Assembly (NCBI RefSeq): GCF_000455345.1
Contig: NZ_HG315690.1
Location: 1,563,360-1,627,359 of the forward strand
DNA length: 64,000 nt
Source of the DNA: Halopiger goleimassiliensis
Lineage (GTDB): Archaea; Halobacteriota; Halobacteria; Halobacteriales; Natrialbaceae
Reading direction: 5' to 3'
Position 1 is the stretch's first letter. Each line of letters starts with the position of its first letter. This document shows positions 52,212 through 60,941 of this stretch, piece after piece. The notes beneath the pieces were generated by a model. It was not told where the DNA came from, ran no database searches, and saw only the letters and a program-made list of their open reading frames with translations. Made by a program: the position numbers and the translations under genes.

Positions 52212-53564
52212 ATGGAAATAGAAATCGCAACAATCGGCGGTTACGAAGAAGTCGGACGGCAGATGACTGCCGTCCGCGCCGGGGACGACGTCGTCATCTT
52301 CGACATGGGTCTGAACCTCTCGCAGGTGCTGATCCACGACAACGTCGAAACCGAGCGGATGCACAGTCTCGATCTGATCGACATGGGCGCAATCCCCGAC
52401 GATCGGGTCATGTCGGACCTCGAGGGCGACGTGCAGGCCATCGTGCCCACGCACGGCCACCTCGACCACATCGGTGCGATCAGCAAGCTGGCCCACCGGT
52501 ACAACGCGCCGGTCGTCGCGACGCCGTTTACGATCGAACTCGTCAAACAGCAGATCGAGGGCGAGCAGAAGTTCGGCGTCGAGAACGACCTGATCAAGAT
52601 GGAGGCCGGCGAGACGATGTCGATCGGCGACTCCGGCAAGGTCGACCTCGAGTTCGTCAACGTGACCCACTCGATCATCGATGCGATCAACCCGGTTCTC
52701 CACACGCCCGAGGGCGCGGTCGTCTACGGGCTGGACAAGCGCATGGACCACACGCCCGTCATCGGCGACCCGATCGACATGGAGCGGTTCCGCGAGATCG
52801 GTCGCGAGGGCAACGGGGTGCTGTGTTACATCGAGGACTGTACCAACGCGAACAAGAAGGGCCGCACGCCCTCCGAGCGGGTCGCCCGCGAGCACCTCCG
52901 TGACGTCCTCTACAGCATCGAAGACTACGACGGCGGCATCGTCGCGACGACCTTCTCCTCCCACATCGCTCGCGTGAAGAGTCTCGTCGAGTTCGCCGAC
53001 GACATCGGCCGCCAGCCCGTCCTGCTCGGTCGCTCGATGGAGAAGTACTCCGGCACCGCCGAGCGGCTGGACTTCGTCGACTTCCCGACCGACCTCGGGA
53101 TGTTCGGTCACCGCAAGTCCGTCGACCGTACGTTCAAGCGGATCATGAACGAGGGCAAGGAGAACTTCCTGCCGATCGTCACGGGCCACCAGGGCGAGCC
53201 CCGCGCGATGCTCACCCGGATGGCCCGTGGCGAGACCCCCTACGAACTGGACGACGGCGACAAGGTCGTCTTCTCCGCCCGCGTCATTCCCGAGCCGACC
53301 AACGAGGGCCAGCGCTACCAGGCCGAGAAACTGCTCGGCATGCAGGGCGCGCGCGTCTACGACGACATCCACGTCTCGGGCCACCTCAACCAGGAGGGCC
53401 ACTACGAGATGTTAGACGCCTTGCAGCCCCAGCACGTCATTCCGGCCCACCAGGACATGAGCGGCTTCTCGAGCTACGTCAACCTCTGCGAGAGCGAGGG
53501 CTACCAGATGGGCCGCGACCTCCACGTGACGCGCAACGGGAACCTCATCCAGCTCGTCGATTGA
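52212..53564 (+). CDS. rnj: Ribonuclease J (450 aa)
   Basis: Metallo-beta-lactamase/beta-CASP nuclease. The zinc motif [18 protein letters not shown] is near residue 80, and later metal ligands include NVTHSIIDA and [10 protein letters not shown]. The beta-CASP part runs from about residue 200 ([25 protein letters not shown]), with [17 protein letters not shown] and [11 protein letters not shown]. Archaeal RNase J degrades RNA 5' to 3'. It is followed 1 bp later by idsA, a conserved pairing in haloarchaea. The upstream region is structured and could provide self-regulation. Confidence 0.95.
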   Translation: MEIEIATIGGYEEVGRQMTAVRAGDDVVIFDMGLNLSQVLIHDNVETERMHSLDLIDMGAIPDDRVMSDLEGDVQAIVPTHGHLDHIGAISKLAHRYNAPVVATPFTIELVKQQIEGEQKFGVENDLIKMEAGETMSIGDSGKVDLEFVNVTHSIIDAINPVLHTPEGAVVYGLDKRMDHTPVIGDPIDMERFREIGREGNGVLCYIEDCTNANKKGRTPSERVAREHLRDVLYSIEDYDGGIVATTFSSHIARVKSLVEFADDIGRQPVLLGRSMEKYSGTAERLDFVDFPTDLGMFGHRKSVDRTFKRIMNEGKENFLPIVTGHQGEPRAMLTRMARGETPYELDDGDKVVFSARVIPEPTNEGQRYQAEKLLGMQGARVYDDIHVSGHLNQEGHYEMLDALQPQHVIPAHQDMSGFSSYVNLCESEGYQMGRDLHVTRNGNLIQLVD

Positions 53565-53565
53565 T

Positions 53566-54633
53566 ATGACACGTCCCGAGACGCGAGAGGAAGCGGTGCT
53601 CGAGGCCGTCCGAGAGCGCCGCGAGTTGGTCAACGAAGCGATTCCGGACGAACTCCCGATCCGACAGCCCGAGCGGCTCTACGAAGCGTCGCGATACCTG
53701 CTCGACGCGGGCGGCAAACGCCTTCGGCCGACCGTCCTGCTGGCGGCGGCGGAGGCACTGGCGGACGTCGAACCCCTCTCGACGGAGTACCGCACGTTCC
53801 CCACGCTCGACGGCGACGTCGCCGGACAGCCGGAGACGGTCGACGTGATGGACGCCGCGGTCAGCGTCGAGGTCATCCAGTCGTTCACGCTGATCCACGA
53901 CGACATCATGGACGACGACGACCTCCGGCGCGGGGTTCCGGCGGTCCACAAGGAGTACGACCTCGAGACGGCCATCCTCGCGGGCGATACGCTCTACTCG
54001 AAGGCCTTCGAGATCATGCTCGATACGGGGGCCACCGCGGACCGAACCGTCCGGGCGCTCGACGTGCTCGCGACGACCTGTACGAAGATCTGTGAGGGCC
54101 AGTCGCTCGACGTCACCTTCGAGGAGCGCGACGACGTCACGCCCGAGGAGTACCTCGAGATGGTCGAGCAGAAGACGGCGGTGCTGTACGCCGCCTCGGC
54201 CTGTCTCCCCGCCGTCCTGATGGGCGCGGACGACGAGACGATCGAGGCGCTGTACGGCTACGGCCTCGACATCGGCCGGGCGTTCCAGATCCAGGACGAC
54301 GTGCTGGACCTGACCGTCCCGAGCGAGAAACTCGGCAAACAACGGGGTAGCGACCTCGTCGAGAACAAGCAGACGCTCATCACCGTCCACGCCCGCGATC
54401 AGGGCGTCGACGTGGCGGACCTCGTCGAGACCGACGACGTCGACGCGGTCACCGAGAGCGAGATCGACGACGCCGTCGCCCGACTGGAGGAGACTGGCTC
54501 GATCGAGTACGCCAACGAGATGGCCCGTGATCTCGTCGAGCAGGGGAAAGCACGCCTCGACGTGCTACCGGAGAACGACGCCCACGACCTGCTGGACGAA
54601 CTCGCGGATTTCCTGATCGAGCGCGGGTACTGA
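53566..54633 (+). CDS. idsA: Polyprenyl diphosphate synthase (355 aa)
   Basis: Trans-prenyltransferase with first Asp-rich motif IHDDIMDDDDL and second motif IQDDVLDLT. GGKRLRPTVLLAA is at the N-terminal substrate site. Likely product is geranylgeranyl (or farnesylgeranyl) diphosphate for archaeal lipids. It takes IPP made through mvk and ipk upstream. Start 1 bp after the rnj stop, so co-transcribed with it. Confidence 0.94.
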   Translation: MTRPETREEAVLEAVRERRELVNEAIPDELPIRQPERLYEASRYLLDAGGKRLRPTVLLAAAEALADVEPLSTEYRTFPTLDGDVAGQPETVDVMDAAVSVEVIQSFTLIHDDIMDDDDLRRGVPAVHKEYDLETAILAGDTLYSKAFEIMLDTGATADRTVRALDVLATTCTKICEGQSLDVTFEERDDVTPEEYLEMVEQKTAVLYAASACLPAVLMGADDETIEALYGYGLDIGRAFQIQDDVLDLTVPSEKLGKQRGSDLVENKQTLITVHARDQGVDVADLVETDDVDAVTESEIDDAVARLEETGSIEYANEMARDLVEQGKARLDVLPENDAHDLLDELADFLIERGY

Positions 54634-54839
54634 ACCGGCGTCACTACCCCCCTTTTCGTCGGCCGATCCGCTCCGTCCTAGCGACTGCTCGAGTCTGGCC
54701 GGGCGGCTTCACCCAGGAGACGAGCACTGAGGACGGTCGCTGGTATGGCCCCGCCAGGTCGACGTCGCTGGTCGAGGCGTTCGTCGATGAATGCAGGGCC
54801 AAGTCGAACGTTTATCCACGGCATGGTGGACGGGCGACC

Positions 54840-56156
54840 ATGCGGCTCGTCGAGATACTGATTCCGGAACGGAAGCGGGAGGCCGTCGAGGAGACCCTCG
54901 AGGAAGAGGAACTCGATTACACTCTCGTCCAGGAAGAGAGCCGCGAGGAGCCCTCGGTCGTCATCACGTTTCCGCTGCCGGCACCGGCGGTCGAGTCGGT
55001 CCTCGAGGCGCTTCGGAACACGGGGCTCGAGGAGGACTCCTACACCGTGATCGTCGAGGCGGAGACCGTCGTCTCGGAACGGTACGAGGACCTCGAACAG
55101 CGATACGCACAGAACACCGCGCGCATCTCCCGCGAGGAGCTACAGGCCCAAGCGAAGGATCTCACACCCAGATTCAGTACGTATCTCGTCATGACGATCA
55201 TGAGCGTGGTCGTCGCGACCGCCGGCCTGTTGCTCGATTCGCCGGCGGTCGTCGTCGGCTCGATGGTGATCGCCCCGCTGATCGGCCCGGCGCTCGGCGC
55301 GAGCGTCGGGACGGTCATCAACGACCGCTCCCTGTTCCGGCGCGGGATCAAACTGCAGGCGATCGGGCTGGGCGTCGGCATCGTCACCGCGGCCGTCTTC
55401 GCGTTCGGTGTCCGTACGACCGGTCTCGTCTCACCGATGTTCAACATCTTCGAGATATCGGAGATCCAGGGCCGTCTGACGCCGGATTTGCTCTCACTCG
55501 CTATCGCAATCGGCGCTGGGGTAGCGGGCGCGTGGACGCTCACCGCGGGCACGTCGGCCGCCCTCGTCGGCGTCATGATCGCCGCCGCGCTCGTACCGCC
55601 GCTGGGCGTCGTCGGCATCGGGATCGCGTGGGGGCTCCCTGCGGTCGCCCTCGCCGCCGCCGTCCTCGTCCTCGTGAACATAGTCACGATCAACATCACC
55701 AGCCTCGCGGTCCTCTGGTACAAGGGGTACCGACCGGACGAGTGGTTCCAGCAGGACGAGGCCCGGATCTCGACGGAGAAACGCGCCGTCGTCCTCGCGG
55801 CCACGATCGTCGTCCTCTCGGCGTTTCTCGGCGGCGTGACCTACGACACCTACCGGACCGGCGCGTACGAGGAGGGAGTCAACGACGACGTGGCCGCCGT
55901 CATCGAGTCTCCCGATCACAGCGAACTCGAGCTCACCGACGTCGCGGTCGAGTACGACGATCCGGTCCCGATCCGCCAGCCGGAGCGGGTCGTCGTTCGG
56001 GTCTCCCACCCGGTCGGCACCGACCCGCCGCGCATCGGTGACGAAATACGACCCCGGGAGAGCCTCCGCGTCGAGTCGGCGATTCCGTTGCCGAGCGGGC
56101 CGCTCGTCGAGTCCCAGCGCGCCGAGGTCGTCGTCTACTACACCGAGCGGGGATAA
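54840..56156 (+). CDS. DUF389 (TIGR00341-type) membrane protein (438 aa)
   Basis: A soluble N-terminal domain (about 1-105) is followed by six to seven membrane helices (about 115-345). These include the hallmark VVVGSMVIAPLIGPALG followed by GASVGTVINDRSLFRRG, and later GVMIAAALVPPLGVVG. A C-terminal soluble domain follows (about 350-438). Function unknown in this family. TTTATCC at 54811-54817, 29 nt before the ATG, supports a leaderless start at 54840. Confidence 0.88.
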   Translation: MRLVEILIPERKREAVEETLEEEELDYTLVQEESREEPSVVITFPLPAPAVESVLEALRNTGLEEDSYTVIVEAETVVSERYEDLEQRYAQNTARISREELQAQAKDLTPRFSTYLVMTIMSVVVATAGLLLDSPAVVVGSMVIAPLIGPALGASVGTVINDRSLFRRGIKLQAIGLGVGIVTAAVFAFGVRTTGLVSPMFNIFEISEIQGRLTPDLLSLAIAIGAGVAGAWTLTAGTSAALVGVMIAAALVPPLGVVGIGIAWGLPAVALAAAVLVLVNIVTINITSLAVLWYKGYRPDEWFQQDEARISTEKRAVVLAATIVVLSAFLGGVTYDTYRTGAYEEGVNDDVAAVIESPDHSELELTDVAVEYDDPVPIRQPERVVVRVSHPVGTDPPRIGDEIRPRESLRVESAIPLPSGPLVESQRAEVVVYYTERG

Positions 56157-56284
56157 CGGGCGAGACGGCGACCTGCGGCGGGCCGGAGAGGGACTGCGCT
56201 GACCGTCTCGAGAGCCCTCGACGGAACGGGACCGACGACCCGACATCGCGGACGTTTTGGTCCGGGCACGAATACTGGGGCGTA

Positions 56285-58054
56285 ATGAACGACGAGTTGC
56301 GCGAGCGCGTCGAACGCGAGGTCGAGAAGCACGCGCTATTGAACGCGGTCAAACACGAGAGCGACGCCGACGTCGGCGCGATCATGGGTCCGCTGATGGG
56401 CGACAACCCGGAGTTCCGCGAGCACGGCGACGAGATTCCGGGCATCGCCGGCGGCGTCGTCTCGCAGGTGAACGACCTCTCCTACGAGGAGAAACGCGAG
56501 CGCCTCGAGGAACTGGCCCCCGAGGAACTCGCCGAGATCGAGGCCGAGGACGAGGGGGACGACCATCCGCTGCCGGACCTGCCGAACGCCGAGGCGTACG
56601 ACGAGATCCGAATGCGGTGTGCGCCGAACCCGAACGGTCCCTGGCACGTCGGCCACGCCCGGATGCCTGCCGTCATCGGCACCTACCGCGACCGGTACGA
56701 CGGCTGGTTCTGCGTTCGCTTCGACGACACCGACCCCGAGACCAAACGGCCCGACCTGGAGGCCTACGACGCCATCCTCGATGACCTCGAGTACCTCGGC
56801 TTCGAACCCGACGCCGTCTACCGTGCCAGCGACCGCCTCGAGACCTACTACGACCACGCCCGCGAGTTGATCGAACTGGACGGGGCCTACACCTGCTCCT
56901 GTCCGGGCGAGGAGTTCAGCGAACTGAAAAACGCCGGCGAGCCCTGTCCCCACCGCGACAAGGACGCGGAGACCGTCCTCGAGGAGTTCGAGGCCATGGT
57001 CGACGGCGAGTACGACAGCGGCGAGATGGTGCTCCGGGTGAAGACGGACATCGAGCACAAGAACCCGGCGCTGCGTGACTTCGTGGCCTTCCGGATGATC
57101 GACACGCCACACCCGCGTGAAGAGGCCAACGACTACCGCTGCTGGCCGATGCTCGACTTCCAGTCGGGGATCGACGACCACCTCATCGGCATCACCCACA
57201 TCATCCGCGGGATCGATCTCCAGGATTCGGCGAAGAAACAGCGGTTCGTCTACGACTACTTCGGCTGGGAGTACCCCGAGGTGGTCCACTGGGGTCACGT
57301 CCAACTCGACGCCTACGACGTGAAGATGAGCACCTCGACCATCGCCGAACTGATCGAGGAAGGCGAACTCGACGGCTGGGACGACCCGCGCGCGCCGACC
57401 CTCAAGAGCCTCCGCCGCCGTGGCATTCGCGGCGAGGCCATCGTCGACGCGATGGTCGACCTCGGCACCTCGACCAGCGACGTCGACCTCGCGATGAGTT
57501 CGATCTACGCGAACAACCGCGAACTGATCGACGACGAGACCGACCGCCGATTCATGGTCCGCGACGGCACCGAACTCCCGCTGGGTGGCAGCCCACCCGC
57601 GGAGGCGAACCCGCCGCTACACCCCGATCACGAAGAGCGCGGCGTCCGCGAGATTCCCGTCGGCGACGCCGTTCTACTGGAGCCCGACGACCTCCCCGAC
57701 CGCGAGGAGCGCGTCTGGCTCAAGGGCCTGGGTTGTTTCCGGTACACCGATGGGACGCTCGAGCACACCGACGACGACATCGACGTGGTCCGCGAGGGCG
57801 ACGTCGACGTCGTTCACTGGGTGCCCGCGAGCGAGAGCGTCCCCCTCCGGATGCGAACGCCCGAGGGCGACGTCTTCGGGCGCGCGGAACCCGGCGTCGC
57901 CGACCTCGAGCCCGACGAGCTGGTCCAGTTCGAGCGCGTCGGTTTCGCCCGAATCGACAACGTGGCACAGAGCGCCACGGACGACTCGAGCAACCGACGG
58001 TCACGAGACCGTCACGAGGACGAGGAGACGGTGGCCTACTACACCCACGACTGA
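56285..58054 (+). CDS. gltX: Glutamate-tRNA ligase, archaeal type (589 aa)
   Basis: Class I synthetase with HIGH-type motif APNPNGPWHVGHARMPA near residue 115 and KMS-like motif DVKMSTSTIAELIEEGE. A roughly 100-residue N-terminal extension precedes the catalytic domain, and the archaeal/eukaryotic type C-terminal beta-barrel domain follows. In archaea the enzyme usually charges tRNA-Gln with Glu as well, for later amidation. ATG at 56285; the start is well fixed by the acidic, helical N-terminus. Confidence 0.96.
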   Translation: MNDELRERVEREVEKHALLNAVKHESDADVGAIMGPLMGDNPEFREHGDEIPGIAGGVVSQVNDLSYEEKRERLEELAPEELAEIEAEDEGDDHPLPDLPNAEAYDEIRMRCAPNPNGPWHVGHARMPAVIGTYRDRYDGWFCVRFDDTDPETKRPDLEAYDAILDDLEYLGFEPDAVYRASDRLETYYDHARELIELDGAYTCSCPGEEFSELKNAGEPCPHRDKDAETVLEEFEAMVDGEYDSGEMVLRVKTDIEHKNPALRDFVAFRMIDTPHPREEANDYRCWPMLDFQSGIDDHLIGITHIIRGIDLQDSAKKQRFVYDYFGWEYPEVVHWGHVQLDAYDVKMSTSTIAELIEEGELDGWDDPRAPTLKSLRRRGIRGEAIVDAMVDLGTSTSDVDLAMSSIYANNRELIDDETDRRFMVRDGTELPLGGSPPAEANPPLHPDHEERGVREIPVGDAVLLEPDDLPDREERVWLKGLGCFRYTDGTLEHTDDDIDVVREGDVDVVHWVPASESVPLRMRTPEGDVFGRAEPGVADLEPDELVQFERVGFARIDNVAQSATDDSSNRRSRDRHEDEETVAYYTHD

Positions 58055-58077
58055 CTGGGAGCTTCCCGAAACCGCTT

Positions 58078-58986
58078 CTACTGTACCGGTTCGAGCGAAA
58101 CGGTTATGTCGGTCGTTCTGCCGAATCTGACGGTGGCCGATCCCCGACTCCGTTCGTACCCGTCGGCAGTCGCGACGATCGGATGGCGACCGTGCTCGAG
58201 GTCGACTTCGACGGTGCCGTTCTCGACGGCTACCGGATCGCCGTCCACGAGAACCGTCGCGTCGTCGATCCGGTTCCCGTCCGCGTCCACGACGGTGCCG
58301 CGGACGCGACCGGTCGACGGAATCTCCGCGTCGCCTTCGGCGAGTTGTACCCACGCGTTCTCGGTTTCGTCGCCGCCGACGTACACCTCCGCGTAGCCGT
58401 CGCTGTAGCCGTCCGCCTCGGAGACGCGCACTTCCCACCAGCCGTCGGCGACCTCGAAACCCCGATCCCAGGTGTCGCCGTCGGGGATCGACCCGTTCGG
58501 CGCGTCCGCGGCGTACGTCTCGTCGCCGTAGACCGTTACGCGACAGGGAATCGTCGACCCGCCGCCGACCGGCGTCGCGAACACCTCGAGGTCGCCCGTT
58601 CCGGGACCCCACTCGCGCTCGAGGTGGAGGGCGAGGTCCGCCGTGGCGGCTTCGTCGAGAGGGATGCGTCGTCGGAGGTCGACGTATCCGTCCGCGCTAA
58701 CCGCGAGGTCGGCAACCGACGCGGTGCTCTCGAGTTCGAACGTCCCGTCATCGTCGGTCGTGGTTTCGGAGCCGGGGGAGAGCGAGACCGTCGCGTTGGG
58801 AACCGGCTCGCCGAAGTGGGTAACCGTTCCGCGAATTTCGCCGGCCCCAGTACCGTCGTCGCTGCCGTCGCCCTCATCGTCGCCGTCGACAGTGCCCGGC
58901 CGCGCGAGCCCCGTACCGGACCCCCATCCGAAGAAGGCCCCGGTCAGGCTCGCTCGAGTCAAAAAGTGCCGTCGAGTTTCACGCAT
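58078..58986 (-). CDS. Secreted protein with carboxypeptidase regulatory-like domains (302 aa)
   Basis: Tat-type signal MRETRRHFLTRASLTGAFFG, then an Asp/Gly-rich linker (about 30-50). Two beta-sandwich modules start GEIRGTVTHFGEPVPNATVS and GRVRGTVVDADGNRIDDATV, each with the dIRGTV-type opening of regulatory-like domains. Possibly a cell-surface or binding protein. The start at 58986 was chosen for its twin-arginine signal. Convergent with gltX, 23 bp apart. Confidence 0.75.
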   Translation of the reverse strand: MRETRRHFLTRASLTGAFFGWGSGTGLARPGTVDGDDEGDGSDDGTGAGEIRGTVTHFGEPVPNATVSLSPGSETTTDDDGTFELESTASVADLAVSADGYVDLRRRIPLDEAATADLALHLEREWGPGTGDLEVFATPVGGGSTIPCRVTVYGDETYAADAPNGSIPDGDTWDRGFEVADGWWEVRVSEADGYSDGYAEVYVGGDETENAWVQLAEGDAEIPSTGRVRGTVVDADGNRIDDATVLVDGDPVAVENGTVEVDLEHGRHPIVATADGYERSRGSATVRFGRTTDITVSLEPVQ

Positions 58987-59123
58987 AGAATCGTCGGCCG
59001 ATCGGAGGGATCGGCCAAAGATAGCCGTTGTGATGCCGATAACGGTCGGTTTTCGGGACAATCACGGTCACCAACGTGCGCCCGACACGGGAGGGACGAA
59101 TTACGGGATCGATTCCCGAACCG

Positions 59124-59288
59124 CTACTCGAGCAGTTCGTCCGCCCGCTCCGGGAGCGGGTCGGCGACGACGCCGTCCTGTCGGCCGAGTACGCGAGCGT
59201 GGGACGCACAGACCAGTCGATTCTCGTCCCAGGGGACGTGGAGTTCGACGGCTGCCGGTCGCTCGCAGTCGTCTTCGGAACACTCCAT
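59124..59288 (-). CDS. Small zinc-finger-like protein (54 aa)
   Basis: C-x4-C in MECSEDDCERPAAVEL and C-x2-H in ENRLVCASHARVLGRQ, a compact Cys3His metal site, with a short acidic tail. Looks like a conserved small haloarchaeal protein. Role unknown. ATG at 59288, 41 bp downstream of the DUF456 gene. Confidence 0.65.
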   Translation of the reverse strand: MECSEDDCERPAAVELHVPWDENRLVCASHARVLGRQDGVVADPLPERADELLE

Positions 59289-59329
59289 ACCCGTGTGAAC
59301 GAGACCCAGACCTTCAGTGTTGCGCGGCG

Positions 59330-59812
59330 TTAGACGAAGACTGCCACCAGAAACGCGAGCAGGATCGTCAGCGTCAGCAGGACCTGGACGGCGCTCGAGG
59401 CGAGGGTGCCGACCGTCGTGTAGAGGGCCGACCGGGCGCTGCCGTGGACGTCGCGCCCGCGCACGTACTCGAGGACGAAGACGGTACCGAACAGGCCGGC
59501 GAGCAGCCCGAGGGGGCCAGTGACGGTCATGAGTGCGATCGCGACGACGGTGGCGACCCCGGTGGTCGCCCACGAGGCCCCGCCCGCCTGAGCTGCGATC
59601 GAACTCCCGAACAACTCGACGAGAAGGGCCAGGAGGGCGAGTCCGGTCAGGACCGCGAGCGTTATCGTCCCCGGTTCGGCGTACCCCGATTGCCACCAGT
59701 AGAGGAACAGCCCCGACAGCGACAGCAGTCCGCCGGGGACCAGCGGCACGACCGTTCCGAGGACGCCGCCGACCAGGAGCGCGATGGCGACGATCCCGAG
59801 AGGTTCGACCAT
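59330..59812 (-). CDS. DUF456-family membrane protein (160 aa)
   Basis: Hydrophobic throughout with about five helices. DUF456-like text is VGGVLGTVVPLVPGGLLSLS and VTGPLGLLAGLFGTVFVLEY. Function unknown. ATG at 59812, chosen because the helix begins at once; divergent from the SDR at 59928. Confidence 0.78.
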   Translation of the reverse strand: MVEPLGIVAIALLVGGVLGTVVPLVPGGLLSLSGLFLYWWQSGYAEPGTITLAVLTGLALLALLVELFGSSIAAQAGGASWATTGVATVVAIALMTVTGPLGLLAGLFGTVFVLEYVRGRDVHGSARSALYTTVGTLASSAVQVLLTLTILLAFLVAVFV

Positions 59813-59927
59813 AGCGGACCTATCCACGCAACGGCTCAAAGCCGTGGTGCGTGTGGTCGAAGACTCCGACCACGGCAACTTGCCGGTCGATCAGTACCGT
59901 TATAGGCCGCTTCGAGAACGTGTGCGT

Positions 59928-60665
59928 ATGACTCGAGGTGCGATCATCGTCGGTGCGTCGTCCGGAATCGGCGAAGCGCTGGCTCGAGAGCTCGCCGACG
60001 AGGGGTACCAGATCGGCCTCGCGGCCCGGCGGACCGAACGGATGCGCGAGATCGGCACCGCGTTACCGACGAAAGCCTACGTCGCAACGATGGACGTTAC
60101 CGACACGGACGACGCCCGCGAGGGCTTTTTCGAACTGGCCGACGCGATGCCCGCGGTCGACGTGGTCGTCGTTAGCGCCGGCGTCGCGGACGAGAACTAC
60201 GACCTCGAGTGGGAGGTCGAACGGCGGACGATCGACGTCAACGTCCGCGGGTTCACCGCTATCGCGACCGCTGCGATGGAGTACTTCGAATCGAACCCCG
60301 ATCCGGCGAGCGACCGGGACGGCCACCTCGTGGGCATCTCTTCCGTCGCGGCCCACTTCGGGAACGGCGGTACCGCATCGTACAACGCCTCGAAGGCCTA
60401 CGTCTCGCGGTACCTCGAGGGACTCCGGAACCGCCAGGCCGGCAGCGACGCCGACGTCGCGATCACGACGATCGAGCCGGGGTTCGTCGACACCGACCTC
60501 TCCTACGGGTCGTTCTGGGAGTGCTCCCCGGAGACGGCCGCGACACAGATCGCGCGGGCGATCCGCAAGGAGAAGTCCCACGCCTACGTGACCCGCCGGT
60601 GGCGACTCGTGGCGTGGGCGATCGCCGCCATGCCCGCCTTCCTCGAGCGTCGGCTCTTCTCCTAA
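59928..60665 (+). CDS. SDR-family oxidoreductase (245 aa)
   Basis: Short-chain dehydrogenase: cofactor loop VGASSGIGEALARE (GxxxGIG), VVSAGVA at strand 4, catalytic Ser in VGISSVAAHFG and YNASK active site. An ATG at 59928 follows a TATA-like GTTATAGG. The longer upstream frame is not needed. Its end overlaps the stop of the convergent small membrane protein by 4 bp. Substrate unknown. Confidence 0.88.
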   Translation: MTRGAIIVGASSGIGEALARELADEGYQIGLAARRTERMREIGTALPTKAYVATMDVTDTDDAREGFFELADAMPAVDVVVVSAGVADENYDLEWEVERRTIDVNVRGFTAIATAAMEYFESNPDPASDRDGHLVGISSVAAHFGNGGTASYNASKAYVSRYLEGLRNRQAGSDADVAITTIEPGFVDTDLSYGSFWECSPETAATQIARAIRKEKSHAYVTRRWRLVAWAIAAMPAFLERRLFS

Positions 60666-60886
60666 GCCTCGGTCTCGACGTTTCGCGCCAGAAACGGCGG
60701 CAGAACCGTGAGATCCAGGATAGCGACCGCCAGGAACAGGCCCCCGATGAGCAGCTCGTCGAACGCCAACACGAGGGCCGATCCGGCCAGGAACATCGGG
60801 ATGCCGGACGCGAAGAAGAGGAGTTCGATCCGCTCCGCCTCGCTCAGGTCTCCGAAGTTCCGGGCGTAGTCGATGTACTTCTTCAT
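60662..60886 (-). CDS. Small membrane protein (74 aa)
   Basis: A soluble head (MKKYIDYARNFGDLSEAER) with the ERIELLFFASG transition, then two hydrophobic helices at about residues 22-42 and 45-65, ending RNVETEA. No family recognised. Stop overlaps the end of the convergent SDR gene. Confidence 0.65.
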   Translation of the reverse strand: MKKYIDYARNFGDLSEAERIELLFFASGIPMFLAGSALVLAFDELLIGGLFLAVAILDLTVLPPFLARNVETEA

Positions 60887-60941
60887 TACACCACATATCA
60901 GTTGGTCATAATACAAGTTATTGGCGAATCGGACACGCACC